Of a DNA stretch of 64,000 nt, positions 9,042-18,240 are shown in pieces. Position numbers and translations under genes: made by a program. Every line of letters starts with the position of its first letter. The stretch's first letter is position 1. Where the stretch lies: positions 1 through 64,000 of the forward strand of contig CALXLM010000040.1 in NCBI GenBank assembly GCA_944389195.1, written 5' to 3'. The notes below the pieces were generated by a model that did no database searches, was not told where the DNA came from, and worked only from the letters and a program-made list of their open reading frames with translations. The DNA is from an uncultured Opitutales bacterium. GTDB taxonomy: Bacteria; Verrucomicrobiota; Verrucomicrobiia; Opitutales; Intestinicryptomonadaceae.

Positions 9042-9461
9042 ATGAACGGGGAAAAAATCTTTTTTTTGAGTTGGAAAGGCCGCGAAAGCGGCCCGTTTTC
9101 CGCAAAGGAAATCAAGGATATGCTCGGGTGCGGCAAAATCGGAATGCTGCACCTCGTAAGGACGAAATCGACGACTTGGAAACCCCTCAAAAACGTCGAT
9201 TTGTCGAAAATGACGGACGAAAGCGCTCCTGCCGCGCCGCGAAGTTGCGAAAAAATCGACGCCTTGGCCCTGACGGTTTACGCAGTGGCGGGCTTGACTT
9301 TTCTTTCACCGTGGCTGTTGTCGGCGTCGTTTGCGCTGTCGGCATACCAATGGATAGCGGGTTTTAAAAGAAACGCCGTGCTTTCGTTCATCGTGGCGCT
9401 TGCAATCGCGGCGGGCGGAATGGTTTTCTTCGGGCTGGTTTATCCCACAATACTTGAGTGA
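9042..9461 (+). CDS. GYF_2-domain (DUF4339-like) small membrane protein
   Basis: A 139-residue protein starting one base after the previous stop. Residues 5-55 (FLSWKGRESGPFSAKEIKDM, then TTWKPLKNVDL) fit the GYF_2/DUF4339 domain, a small fold thought to bind proline-rich or partner peptides in bacterial membrane proteins. After a short linker, two hydrophobic segments at about 73-103 and 112-135 form a membrane anchor. It is the last gene of the GTPase operon and probably tethers or recruits a component; that is inference. No terminator is evident before nadK, so the operon may read through. Confidence 0.72.
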   Translation: MNGEKIFFLSWKGRESGPFSAKEIKDMLGCGKIGMLHLVRTKSTTWKPLKNVDLSKMTDESAPAAPRSCEKIDALALTVYAVAGLTFLSPWLLSASFALSAYQWIAGFKRNAVLSFIVALAIAAGGMVFFGLVYPTILE

Positions 9462-9514
9462 ATTTTTCTCTTAAAAAGATTGATAAACTCTAAGCCTTGT
9501 GGTTCTTTGACACA

Positions 9515-10348
9515 GTGGACGACAATAAAAAAATTCTTTTTGTTGTAAACAAGACAAAACCCGCGGCGGAACTTATTGCCGAAAAACTTTCGCGCCAAGC
9601 CGAAGGAAGAGGTATGGCATGCGAAATACGCTCTGATTTCCCGGTTCCTGAAAGCGCTTTTGCGGGAAAGGACATTTGCTGCGTAATAGGCGGCGACGGC
9701 ACCATATTGTCGTGCGTGCCCCATCTTGCGAAATTCGACCTGCCCGTATTCGGAATAAACCTCGGCAAGCTCGGCTTCCTGGCCACCTATACCGACAAAA
9801 TATCGGAAGCGGAGTTTTTATCGCTTGTCGGCGGAGAGCGCCGCGTGCTTGAGCGGGCGCTTCTTGAGGCGTCGTGCCAGGGCGGGCGATACCTCGCGCT
9901 AAACGACCTCGTATTTAAAGACCTGCGACTCGACGGCATCTCCAAATTTTCGATTTTTGCCGACAAGGAGTTTATAGCAACCTATGCCGGAGACGGCCTT
10001 ATATTTTCGACGCCCACCGGTTCCACAGCCTACAACCTTTCGGCGGGCGGCCCGATAATCCACCCGAAGGGGCGTGTGTTTGCCATGACTCCAATATGCC
10101 CGCACACGCTCTCGAACAGAAGCCTTATCTACGACTACGGCGCCCAAATTAAAATAGAGTGCGTAAGCGGGGAAAGCGCTCTTATTGCCGACGGGCAAAA
10201 GGTGGCGACTCTAACGCGCGGTTCGGAAGTCGAAATAAGCATGCCGTCAAGAACGCTGAAGTTCGTACGGCTGCGCGGGCACTCGCATTTTGCGATTCTG
10301 CGGAACAAGCTCGGCTGGGCCGAAGACCCGAGAAAATACGAAAAATGA
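9515..10348 (+). CDS. nadK: NAD kinase
   Basis: Phosphorylates NAD to NADP in the cytoplasm. The 277-residue protein carries the catalytic GGDGT motif (CVIGGDGTILS), the conserved FGINLGKLGFL segment, and the second family motif GDGLIFSTPTGSTAY with GGPIIHP. Length is typical. The start is uncertain: the GTG at 9515 gives a normal N-terminus just before KKILFVVNKTKP, and an in-frame TTG at 9497 adds six residues. Neither has a clear Shine-Dalgarno site. It overlaps the next gene by 4 bp (ATGA) and heads a nadK-membrane-yihY-pdxH run. Confidence 0.95.
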   Translation: MDDNKKILFVVNKTKPAAELIAEKLSRQAEGRGMACEIRSDFPVPESAFAGKDICCVIGGDGTILSCVPHLAKFDLPVFGINLGKLGFLATYTDKISEAEFLSLVGGERRVLERALLEASCQGGRYLALNDLVFKDLRLDGISKFSIFADKEFIATYAGDGLIFSTPTGSTAYNLSAGGPIIHPKGRVFAMTPICPHTLSNRSLIYDYGAQIKIECVSGESALIADGQKVATLTRGSEVEISMPSRTLKFVRLRGHSHFAILRNKLGWAEDPRKYEK

Positions 10349-10842
10349 ACCGGCAAAAACATTCATTCCGGGGAACTGGGGGAAATAGCAACGCCGCCGA
10401 ACGCGGCACGGTAGCGTTAAAACGCCCGCAGGCGCAAAAGACGGTTGCCAACGGGGAGGGAAAAGCGCGGCGCAGGGCCGAAAGCGCCCTTTTTGGGCTG
10501 CTTTTGGCATGCGAGGCTGCGTGTTTTCTTTTTGAATCATTTTGTTTCAGCGCCGAAGTAATGGAAAACGCGCTCAAAATTTCGGCAGGCATAGACATCA
10601 TTTTGGCGCTTGCATTTGTTGCGAATTTCAAGCCGCTGCCGTTCCTCAGGCTCAAGGCGTTCGCATTCTCCGGATTTCTGATATACGCCGGCTATTCGCT
10701 CGGGGTACCGGTGTCCGCGCCGGCGTGGCTTTCGATTCTGGTGGCTCTCGCCACGTTTAGGCCTCCAAAAATCGTTCGCGCACTGGTTGTGGCGGCGGCG
10801 TTCGCGCTTGCGGCGACTTTGCTTGCATTTAATCTCGCTTAA
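10345..10842 (+). CDS. Small hypothetical membrane protein
   Basis: A 165-residue protein with no recognised family. A basic, charged N-terminal 45 residues precede about four hydrophobic segments at roughly 48-62, 75-95, 103-118 and 122-160. The ATG at 10345 overlaps the nadK stop (ATGA), which supports it as the start; an open extension lies within nadK in another frame. It ends 5 bp before the yihY start. Its function is unknown. Confidence 0.65.
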   Translation: MNRQKHSFRGTGGNSNAAERGTVALKRPQAQKTVANGEGKARRRAESALFGLLLACEAACFLFESFCFSAEVMENALKISAGIDIILALAFVANFKPLPFLRLKAFAFSGFLIYAGYSLGVPVSAPAWLSILVALATFRPPKIVRALVVAAAFALAATLLAFNLA

Positions 10843-10847
10843 AAAAA

Positions 10848-12254
10848 ATGGAAGACATTTCAAAAAAAACCGGACTGTTCGCCAGGGCGAAGCGCTTTGC
10901 GACAAAAACGATATGGGAAAAAGACGCGTCGGGAATGCGCGGCGGAGCGAAGGCGGCGGCGGCGCTGCTGAGGATTGCCGTATCGACGGTGGACGGCATA
11001 ATCAACAAGCGGATACTCGTGCAGGCCGCCTCGCTTTCGTATGCCACTTTGTTGGCAATAGGCCCGCTGCTGGCGATAGTGGTCATGTTCGCCGGAATGT
11101 TTTTTAGCGGAAACACAAAAATAATCTATTCCAAAATAATGGACGCCGCCACATTCGTCATGCCGGCGTTCAACGAAATACAGCAGCAGTCGGCCGAAAG
11201 CCAAAGTGCCGAAATAAACCCCGAAATAGTGGGGTTTATAGACAACATAACGCGCGCGGGCGCAAAAGGCGGGACGATAGGCCTTTTGGCCATGCTTGCC
11301 ACATGCCTGCTTCTATGCGTCAATATGGAAAGTGCGTTTAATTTTATATGGGGAATAAAGGCCGGAAGAAAGTGGGTTGACCGCATAGTTTTCTATTTTT
11401 CCATGATTTTCTTCGGTTCGGTGGGAATGATATTCGGAATGACGTTTTTTACGACGTCGCAAATACCAAAGTTTCTGGGCGATATTCCGTTCGTAGCCGA
11501 CTATCTGACGGGATTCGTATCGTGGCTTACGTACGCTATCGGGTTGTCCATAATAACCTGCCTTCTCGCAGCGTTCTACAAATTTATCCCCCCGACGCGC
11601 GTAAAATGGAAGCCCGCGTTTGTCGGAGCGGCTGTGACCATGTGCATGCTCGTGTTAAACAACCAGGGTTCGTTTATATATATAAGCTATATCGCAAAAC
11701 AGCAAAGCCTGTACGGATATTTAGCGATAGTCGCCGTCGCGATGTTCAGCCTGTATATTTTCTGGGCGATGATTCTCACCGGCTGCCAGATAACGTACGC
11801 GGTGCAATATGTCGATTTTCTGTCGGACGACGACGCGTGGGGCAAAATGGGAGACCGCGCGAAAAAGCTCTGCGCTTTCGCCGCATTCTTAGAGATAGAG
11901 AAGTCGTTCTACGAATCGAATCCGCGGGCTCCAACGATAGAAAATCTGCTCGGGACGCTGAAGATGCCGAAATCGGCGGTCATAGCGAGCGTCAAATGGC
12001 TTGAGGAAAAGAATTTTGTATGCTCCGCCGAGTCGAGTGGAAACGGAGACGACGTGTTCTTTAAGCCCGCGGTGGACCCCGAAAAAATCACGGTCGGAAA
12101 ATTTTTTGAAAGGCTGAGCCGCAACGACGGCGACGGCGACATAATAAGCCACATACAAATGAGGGAAAACCTCGTGGAGTCCGCGCTCAAAGCGTACGAA
12201 TCTTTTGCGCACTCCGAAAACGGCTCCAAAAATCTAAAGCAAATACTATCCTAA
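10848..12254 (+). CDS. YihY/BrkB-family inner-membrane protein
   Basis: A 468-residue protein of the UPF0761/YihY family, once misnamed ribonuclease BN. The core has about six transmembrane helices, with family-typical segments such as RILVQAASLSYATLLAIGP near the N-terminus and LYGYLAIVAVAMFSLYIFWA in the last helices. The C-terminal 130 residues are soluble and contain a winged-helix-like segment (TIENLLGTLKMPKSAV), as in the longer family members. Biochemical role is unknown. Its stop overlaps the pdxH ATG by one base. Confidence 0.88.
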   Translation: MEDISKKTGLFARAKRFATKTIWEKDASGMRGGAKAAAALLRIAVSTVDGIINKRILVQAASLSYATLLAIGPLLAIVVMFAGMFFSGNTKIIYSKIMDAATFVMPAFNEIQQQSAESQSAEINPEIVGFIDNITRAGAKGGTIGLLAMLATCLLLCVNMESAFNFIWGIKAGRKWVDRIVFYFSMIFFGSVGMIFGMTFFTTSQIPKFLGDIPFVADYLTGFVSWLTYAIGLSIITCLLAAFYKFIPPTRVKWKPAFVGAAVTMCMLVLNNQGSFIYISYIAKQQSLYGYLAIVAVAMFSLYIFWAMILTGCQITYAVQYVDFLSDDDAWGKMGDRAKKLCAFAAFLEIEKSFYESNPRAPTIENLLGTLKMPKSAVIASVKWLEEKNFVCSAESSGNGDDVFFKPAVDPEKITVGKFFERLSRNDGDGDIISHIQMRENLVESALKAYESFAHSENGSKNLKQILS

Positions 12255-12889
12255 TGGACATTTTCCAATTCAGAAACGAATATCTGTTGGGGGGACTCGA
12301 ACGCAAAGATCTCGACGACAACCCGTTTAAACAGTTCGAACTTTGGTTTAAGCATGCGTGTGACTGCAAAGTAAAGGAGCCAAACGCAATGGCCGTATCG
12401 ACAGTTTCGGCGGAAGGCGCTCCGACTTCGCGCGTGGTGCTTTTAAAGTCGTGGGACGAAAGGGGATTCGTCTTTTACACGAACTACCACAGCCAAAAGG
12501 CGCGCGATCTCGAAGCAAATCCGAAAATCAGCGCCCTGTTTGTCTGGCTTGACCTTGAGCGCCAACTCAGGATTAACGGAAGGGCCGAAAAAGTTTCGAC
12601 GGCTGAATCTCTGCGCTATTTCATTTCCCGCCCGTTCGGCAGCAGGCTTGGCGCTTGGGTTTCGCATCAAAGCAGCATAATAACGTCGCGCGCGCTGCTT
12701 GAAATGCAATTCGAAAAAATGAAGCGCAAATTCGCCGACGGGAAAATACCGCTTCCCGATTTCTGGGGAGGGTTCAGAATAGTTCCGGAATACTTCGAAT
12801 TCTGGCAGGGACGGGAGAACCGCCTGCACGACAGGTTCGCATACAAAAAGAACGGGGGAGCATGGGAAATATCGAGGCTGTCCCCTTAG
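12254..12889 (+). CDS. pdxH: Pyridoxamine 5'-phosphate oxidase
   Basis: FMN-dependent enzyme that oxidises pyridoxamine or pyridoxine 5'-phosphate to pyridoxal 5'-phosphate in the cytoplasm. The 211 residues include SRVVLLKSWDERGFVFYTNY and the adjacent FMN-binding SQKARDL, the GSRLGAWVSHQSS segment, and the C-terminal substrate-binding RLHDRFAYKK. Length is normal. It is translationally coupled to yihY through TAATG and is the last gene of that run. No other vitamin B6 gene is nearby, which fits a salvage role. Confidence 0.95.
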   Translation: MDIFQFRNEYLLGGLERKDLDDNPFKQFELWFKHACDCKVKEPNAMAVSTVSAEGAPTSRVVLLKSWDERGFVFYTNYHSQKARDLEANPKISALFVWLDLERQLRINGRAEKVSTAESLRYFISRPFGSRLGAWVSHQSSIITSRALLEMQFEKMKRKFADGKIPLPDFWGGFRIVPEYFEFWQGRENRLHDRFAYKKNGGAWEISRLSP

Positions 12890-12980
12890 CCGCGCGCAAA
12901 AATCCCGCCGGACACAGAAATATTTCCAAACGCCTCCGATATTGCTTGCAGAAAAAAAAATAAATCGTAAATTCCGGCGG

Positions 12981-13008
12981 TTATTACTTATTGGTGTAAA
13001 CATATAAT
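12981..13008 (+). promoter_or_regulatory. Candidate sigma-70 promoter of the SDR gene
   Basis: TTATTA at 12981 and a perfect TATAAT at 13003 are 16 bp apart. The -10 lies only 12 bp before the ATG, so the transcript would have a leader of just a few bases. That fits the lack of a ribosome-binding site here. Confidence 0.45.
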
Positions 13009-13019
13009 TTTGGACACAT

Positions 13020-13799
13020 ATGAAACGTTTTGAAAACAAGGTAGTGCTTGTGACCGGGGCAAGCAGAAATACAGGAGTCGGAATAGCCGCGCTGTTTATA
13101 CGCGAAGGCGCGAAAGTGTGCATATGCGGCTCCACAGAAAAAAGCACCGCGCAGGGTGGGCGTTTCCTCAGGGAAATGGGGCTCGACGGCTTTGTGGAAA
13201 TACCGTGCGACATTTCGAACACTGAACAGGTCAAGGCGATGTTCGGCGTCATAAAAGAAAAATTCGGGCGCATTGACATTCTCGTAAACAACGCCTGCAA
13301 CCAGGGGATAGGCCCGGCGTTTGAAGACATGGATCCGGAATATTTCCTTGCCGTCTTAAAAACAAACATGCTCGGGACCTTCCAGGTTTCCCAGCAGGCC
13401 GTAAAAATGATGCTCGCGCAGGAAAGCAAAGGCGTAATAGTAAACCTCGGATCCAACGTGTCCATGCGGGCAATCCGCAACCGCACGGCCTATGTTGCAA
13501 GCAAGGGCGGAATCGACGCGCTTACCCGCTCCATGGCGGTTGATTTGGCTCCGAAAGGAATCCGGGTGAACGAAGTCGCCCCCGGCTACATTTTTACCGA
13601 CCGATGGGAAAAGCTTGACGAATCTACGGCCAAACGCCGGAGATTAAACACGCCGATAGGCTTTGAAGCCACCGCAGACGACATAGCGCAGGCAGTCGCC
13701 TTCATGGCTTCCGACGCCTCGAGAAACATAGTGGGCGAACGCCTTGTCGTCGACGCCGGTTGCAGCGCGCAGCACATGCCCATAGACGTGGATTGTTAA
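13020..13799 (+). CDS. SDR-family NAD(P)-dependent oxidoreductase
   Basis: A 259-residue classical short-chain dehydrogenase. The cofactor motif TGASRNTGVG lies at about residues 12-21 (TGxxxxTGxG, with the first glycine pattern relaxed). NNAC replaces the usual NNAG near residue 90, GSNVSM carries the catalytic serine, and YVASK the catalytic Tyr and Lys. The C-terminus has the usual PGYI and VVDAGCS pattern. The substrate cannot be told; sugar, polyol and acyl substrates are all possible. It stands alone with its own promoter candidate and a strong terminator. Confidence 0.9.
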   Translation: MKRFENKVVLVTGASRNTGVGIAALFIREGAKVCICGSTEKSTAQGGRFLREMGLDGFVEIPCDISNTEQVKAMFGVIKEKFGRIDILVNNACNQGIGPAFEDMDPEYFLAVLKTNMLGTFQVSQQAVKMMLAQESKGVIVNLGSNVSMRAIRNRTAYVASKGGIDALTRSMAVDLAPKGIRVNEVAPGYIFTDRWEKLDESTAKRRRLNTPIGFEATADDIAQAVAFMASDASRNIVGERLVVDAGCSAQHMPIDVDC

Positions 13800-13821
13800 G
13801 GCGTTCCACACAACTTTCTCA

Positions 13822-13857
13822 AAACGCGCGAACACACATCGCGCGTTTGTTTTTTTC
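13822..13857 (+). terminator. Rho-independent terminator after the SDR gene
   Basis: AAACGCGCG and CGCGCGTTT form a perfect 9-bp stem with a 9-nt loop, followed by GTTTTTTT. Confidence 0.88.
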
Positions 13858-13879
13858 ACCGCAAAAAAGAAAAGGCCAA

Positions 13880-14986
13880 ATGAAATCCAAAGTCTATTTT
13901 ACCGACATGCACACGTCGTTTAACGACGGCCTTCAGAAAAAGCTCGAGCGGCTTATGAAAAGGGCCGGCTTTGAAAAAATCGACTTTACTGGGAAATATG
14001 TAGCCGTAAAGCTGCATTTCGGAGAACCCGGAAATCTTGCGTTTCTTCGTCCGAACTATGCGCGCACTGTTTGCGACTACATAAAAAGGCTCGGTGGAAA
14101 GCCCTTTGTGACCGACTGCAACACGCTGTATGTCGGAGGCAGAAAAAACGCCCTGGATCATCTCGACAGCGCCTATGAAAACGGATACAATCCGTTCTCC
14201 ACGGGTGTGCATACGATAATAGCCGACGGCATAAAGGGAACAGATGAACGCTCCGTTAAGGTCGAAGGCGGCATGTATGTAAAAGAGGCCAAAATAGGGG
14301 CAGCCATAATGGACGCCGACATAGTAATATCCCTAAACCATTTCAAGGGGCACGAACTTACTGGATTCGGCGGGGCTTTAAAAAACATAGGAATGGGAAG
14401 CGGATCGCGCGCAGGCAAAATGGAAATGCACAGCGCAGGCAAACCGCGGGTGGACGCGTCTAAATGCATCGCATGCGGAAGGTGCATAAGGATATGCGCC
14501 CACGGCGCGCCATCAATAAGAAACGGTAAGGCAAAAATCGACCATGCCAAATGCGTGGGCTGCGGAAGGTGCATAGGCGTATGCCCCAAGGACGCGGTCC
14601 AAGCGGCCTTTGACGAAGCCAACGACGTTTTAAACTGCAAGATAGCCGAATACGTAAAAGCCGTGCTGCACGGCAGGCCGCATTTCCACATAAATCTGGC
14701 CGTCGACATATCGCCCTATTGCGATTGCCACGCCGAAAACGACATACCGATAGTTCCGGACGTCGGAATGTTCGCCTCTTTCGATCCGGTAGCAATAGAC
14801 AGGGCGTGCGCCGATGCGGTAAACATGCAGCCCGCGGTAAAGGGCAGCATATTGGAAAAGAACGGACACTTGCATTGCGACCACTTCGCCGACGTCTCCC
14901 CTGAAACAAACTGGATATCCGCGCTTGAACACGCCGAAAAACTCGGCATCGGCACGATGGACTACGAGATTGTCGCCGTAAAATAA
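13880..14986 (+). CDS. DUF362 protein with two 4Fe-4S ferredoxin motifs
   Basis: A 368-residue cytoplasmic iron-sulfur protein. A DUF362 domain is split around a central ferredoxin insert: residues 1-190 and 270-368 belong to DUF362, including VAVKLHFGEPGN and SLNHFKGHELTGFGGALKN. Two CxxCxxCxxxC clusters, CIACGRCIRIC and CVGCGRCIGVCP, lie at about residues 194-240. The family is widespread in anaerobes and is assumed to transfer electrons, without a settled reaction. The ATG at 13880 follows AAAAGG by 4 bp. It is monocistronic between a terminator and tRNA-Leu. Confidence 0.9.
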   Translation: MKSKVYFTDMHTSFNDGLQKKLERLMKRAGFEKIDFTGKYVAVKLHFGEPGNLAFLRPNYARTVCDYIKRLGGKPFVTDCNTLYVGGRKNALDHLDSAYENGYNPFSTGVHTIIADGIKGTDERSVKVEGGMYVKEAKIGAAIMDADIVISLNHFKGHELTGFGGALKNIGMGSGSRAGKMEMHSAGKPRVDASKCIACGRCIRICAHGAPSIRNGKAKIDHAKCVGCGRCIGVCPKDAVQAAFDEANDVLNCKIAEYVKAVLHGRPHFHINLAVDISPYCDCHAENDIPIVPDVGMFASFDPVAIDRACADAVNMQPAVKGSILEKNGHLHCDHFADVSPETNWISALEHAEKLGIGTMDYEIVAVK

Positions 14987-15059
14987 AAATTCGGCGGACT
15001 AAAAAAATTACTCGCCTTTTAAGATAAAATTTTAAGACTTTTCATCTCAAAAACAAAAA

Positions 15060-15143
15060 GCTCGGGTGGCGAAATAGGTAGACGCATCGGCTTTAGGCGC
15101 CGGTGTCCGAAAGGACGTAGGAGTTCAAGTCTCCTCCCGAGCA
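15060..15143 (+). tRNA. tRNA-Leu (anticodon UAG)
   Basis: A class II tRNA of 84 nt with acceptor stem GCTCGGG/CCCGAGC, anticodon loop TTTAGGC (anticodon TAG), a long variable arm (TGTCCGAAAGGACGT) and T-loop GTTCAAGTC. The CCA end is not encoded. Confidence 0.95.
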
Positions 15144-15225
15144 TAAAATCCGATATTCTCCTCCCTCCATTTGCGCCTTGCCTCTCCGAATCTGTTTATG
15201 GCAATATATTGTGTTTGAAGAAGGC

Positions 15226-15257
15226 AAAACGCGAAATTTCACCGAAACGCGTTTTTT
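15226..15257 (+). terminator. Probable terminator downstream of tRNA-Leu
   Basis: AAAACGCG and CGCGTTTT form an 8-bp stem with a 14-nt loop, followed by a run of six Ts that starts inside the stem. Confidence 0.6.
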
Positions 15258-16220
15258 AATGCGCAATTAATAACAGTCAGCAAAGTTCAGCATCATGCGG
15301 AAGAAATAACACGCTACGTTTTTCCCGGATTTCCACGCACTCCCAGCAAATTTTGTTTTAGTATTAACGTGTTATAATTCTGGAGCGATACCAAAGGTTG
15401 GGTAAAGATACTTTAGGGGATAGTTTTTTCACAGTTTCATACCCGATAAAACAAACGTTCCCATACAGTAAGTTTTTTTTTAGTTTCCATTTCGTATGCG
15501 CGCGCTCGATTAGCTTTATCCTTCTACATTAACCTTCAGCTGTTTTTCTTAAACCCAATGATGCCGATACAAGGCACTCGTTTATTGTCCACTAACTTTA
15601 TTGATATTATGCGGTTTTTTCCGTCAGCATCTCAACCCCCCACCAATTTTACTTCAGTGAGCAAAAACCCAACCAAATTCAATTCGCAAACTTTTTCATG
15701 TTTTGTATTACTCAAATCGCTCACTATGGATTATATCTTCTTTGACATCTGTTTTATTCATTTAATAACCTATTTTTGTTAAAAATCGCGCAAAAGTATT
15801 ACGCATAACATTTAACTTTTTTACACCCCGCTTTTCGCGTTTTCCCATATTTTGCAGGTCTTACTATAAACCGTAAAAAACGCGCGTTGATTTCCCCGAG
15901 GGAAAGTTCCATTTATCTGCGCAAAGCAAACGCACTGCCTTCCATGCCCCCAAACTTACATGTCCTTTGAAAGCTTTAAGAGCAAAATACGGGAAAATTT
16001 AAGAACCAAAAATTTCGACGCTACCTTTAAAAGGAATCGACAGTTTCGACAAAAAAATATTACACCTTTCCGAAAGAAAAAACGCAAAAGGCAGTTCGAA
16101 AAACATTACGCAAAACTTATGCTAACGGCGTTTTTTACTTATAGATACATGTGTGCTGTCGTGCCGCAATATCAATTTTCCTTAGGAAGCATTGCAAAAA
16201 AACCTAAAAGGCGTTTTTTT
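15258..16220. other. AT-rich stretch without a recognisable gene
   Basis: About 960 bp with clearly lower GC content than the flanks and many homopolymer A and T runs. Open frames at 15558-15782 and 15960-16445 on the plus strand have no recognisable motif, and the second runs antisense into the YgiQ gene. I see no RNA gene, repeat array or transposase remnant. It lies just downstream of a tRNA, a common integration position, and may be degraded foreign DNA. Confidence 0.5.
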
Positions 16221-17984
16221 TTAAACACCTCCCCTTCTCCCAAAATGGTGTTTTTTAAAGGCATGTTTCTCGTTTTCCTCCGTTTTTTTAGAATGTATCA
16301 TATCTCTTTGGAACCTGCGTTCGGCAAGCCCCTTATTGACGGTTATGGGAGATCCGTCCGGGGCGGTTTCGGAAAAATACATTGCGCTTCCCATAGTCAT
16401 CGGAAGGGGGATAAAATCCTGAACCTGCTGGGGGCTCCAATTTGACTTTGCCAAATATGCGCGCACTTTCTCCATTTCTGCGTCGGTGCATCCGGGAAAA
16501 TTCGAAATAAAATACGGCACTATATATTGTTTCTTTCCGGTTTTTCCGTTTACACTGTCAAATATTTTGCGGAATTCGTCAAACTCGCCAGCTTTGCCTT
16601 TGCGCATCAAACGCAAGACCCTGGCGTCGAGATGCTCGGGAGCAACGCTTATCTGCCCGGATACGTGGTCTCTTATTATTTTCTCGGTAAGTTTGGGTTG
16701 AAGCAGCGCGAGGTCGAGCCTGACGCCGGAATTTATAAACACATGTTTTACGCCGGAAAGCGACTTTAGCTTATCCAACAAAGAAATCAGGGGCTTTTCG
16801 TCGATATTATAGTTTTCGCACACATTTGGAAATACGCAAGAATACCTCTTGCATTTCTTACATGCGTCCAAATTCTTCGGGGCATGTCCGTATATATTGC
16901 CAGCCGCCCCGCCGACATCGCTAACGGTTCCGCGAAATGACGGAGATTTTGAAAGAGCCATTACGCTCCTTATTACGCTGCCTTCGCTCCTTGATACGGC
17001 ATGGCGGCCCTGGTGCACGGCTATGCCGCAAAATGCGCAGCCTCCGGGACACCCCCTTACTACGGTCACAGAATCCTTCACAGTTTCCCACGCCGGAATT
17101 TTTTCGCCATAGCTCCAGTGGGGGCGGTTTGCAAAAGGCAGTTCGCTGAACTTGTCGAACAGCCATGTTGGCATCGGCTCGCGCGGGGGTTCGACCAAAA
17201 GTATTCTGCCGCGCGTTTTCTGAAACAGGCGCCGCCCCGACCAAGGATTCATCTCAGACTCGACAATCTTCATTTCGCGCATTATGGCGCATTTATTCGA
17301 GCAAACTTCCTCGTAAGACGGAAGTTCCGCACAGTCGTTTCCGGCCGAAAAAGCATCCGACTCTTTTCCCCCCAGATATCTGCAAGTGCCGCGTATTCCC
17401 TCCAAAGTCTCTCCGCGCGCAATGCGCGAAAAAATTTCAAGCATTGTCATTTCTCCCATGCCGTAGCACAAAAGATCCGCCTTGGAGTCCGCAAGAATCG
17501 AAGGCCTTATTTTATCCTGCCAATAGTCGTAATGCGCTATGCGCCGCATGCTCGCTTCAACGCCGCCCACGACAACCGGAAGGCCAGGGAAGGCTCGCTT
17601 TGCAAGCTGGCTGTAAACCACCGATGCGTGCGGAGGGCACAAGCCGGTGCGTCCTCCGGGAGAATACATATCCTCCCTCCGAAGTCGCCTGCCCGCCGTG
17701 TATATCTTAAGCATTGAATCTATGTTTCCAGCCGACACCCCGCACCCGATTAGCGGGCGCCCGAATTCCGCCAGGCTTGAAGGATCCCTCCAATCCGGCT
17801 GCGCCGCAATGCCCACGCGATACCCGGCGTCCAAAAGCACGCGCGCTATAAGAAAAGCTCCGAAACTCGGGTGGTCCACATACGCGTCGCCGGAAACAAT
17901 CAAAATATCGATTGCATCCCAACCGCGCGCCTCCATTTCAATCCGGCGCATCGGCACAAACCTGACGAGCTCTGCCTTGTCCAT
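16221..17984 (-). CDS. YgiQ-family radical SAM protein
   Basis: A 587-residue cytoplasmic radical S-adenosylmethionine enzyme of the YgiQ/UPF0313 family, reaction unknown. The N-terminal B12-binding-like region begins MRRIEMEARGWDAIDILIVS, with GDAYVDHPSF, both diagnostic of the family. The cluster motif CPGGCAFC (CxxxCxxC) lies about 340 residues in, and VSDVGGAAGNIYG plus a cysteine pair KKCKRYSC follow. I place the start at 17984 because the family begins only a few residues before RREMEARGW; the frame is open 58 residues further upstream without similarity. It is 256 bp from queE and probably transcribed separately. Confidence 0.92.
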   Translation of the reverse strand: MDKAELVRFVPMRRIEMEARGWDAIDILIVSGDAYVDHPSFGAFLIARVLLDAGYRVGIAAQPDWRDPSSLAEFGRPLIGCGVSAGNIDSMLKIYTAGRRLRREDMYSPGGRTGLCPPHASVVYSQLAKRAFPGLPVVVGGVEASMRRIAHYDYWQDKIRPSILADSKADLLCYGMGEMTMLEIFSRIARGETLEGIRGTCRYLGGKESDAFSAGNDCAELPSYEEVCSNKCAIMREMKIVESEMNPWSGRRLFQKTRGRILLVEPPREPMPTWLFDKFSELPFANRPHWSYGEKIPAWETVKDSVTVVRGCPGGCAFCGIAVHQGRHAVSRSEGSVIRSVMALSKSPSFRGTVSDVGGAAGNIYGHAPKNLDACKKCKRYSCVFPNVCENYNIDEKPLISLLDKLKSLSGVKHVFINSGVRLDLALLQPKLTEKIIRDHVSGQISVAPEHLDARVLRLMRKGKAGEFDEFRKIFDSVNGKTGKKQYIVPYFISNFPGCTDAEMEKVRAYLAKSNWSPQQVQDFIPLPMTMGSAMYFSETAPDGSPITVNKGLAERRFQRDMIHSKKTEENEKHAFKKHHFGRRGGV

Positions 17985-18240
17985 AGACCCCACAATATTT
18001 GCAGCCGCGCGCAAAAAATCAAGGCCTAATCCGTTTTTACATTGCCGCCGTACAAAGACAACCTGCCCATTCAGAAGCAAAACCGCCTTTTGCATTTGGC
18101 AAACCGCCCGCGTTTCCGGGCGTGTTCCAGTGCATATTTGCGCGAACGCGCGGCGCAAGCGCCTTAAAAAGGCGGAATTCTGCCCTTCCCGCGCAGCCAG
18201 GCGGCTTGCTTAGGCGCGGTTTGGAGGGCTTTGCGGCCGT

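Noticed and set aside
15558-15782. 74-codon frame in the AT-rich gap
   Set aside because: No recognisable domain and composition matches random AT-rich sequence.
15960-16445. 161-codon frame on the plus strand
   Set aside because: It runs antisense into the YgiQ gene, is rich in Lys/Arg/Phe with no motif, and has no ribosome-binding site.
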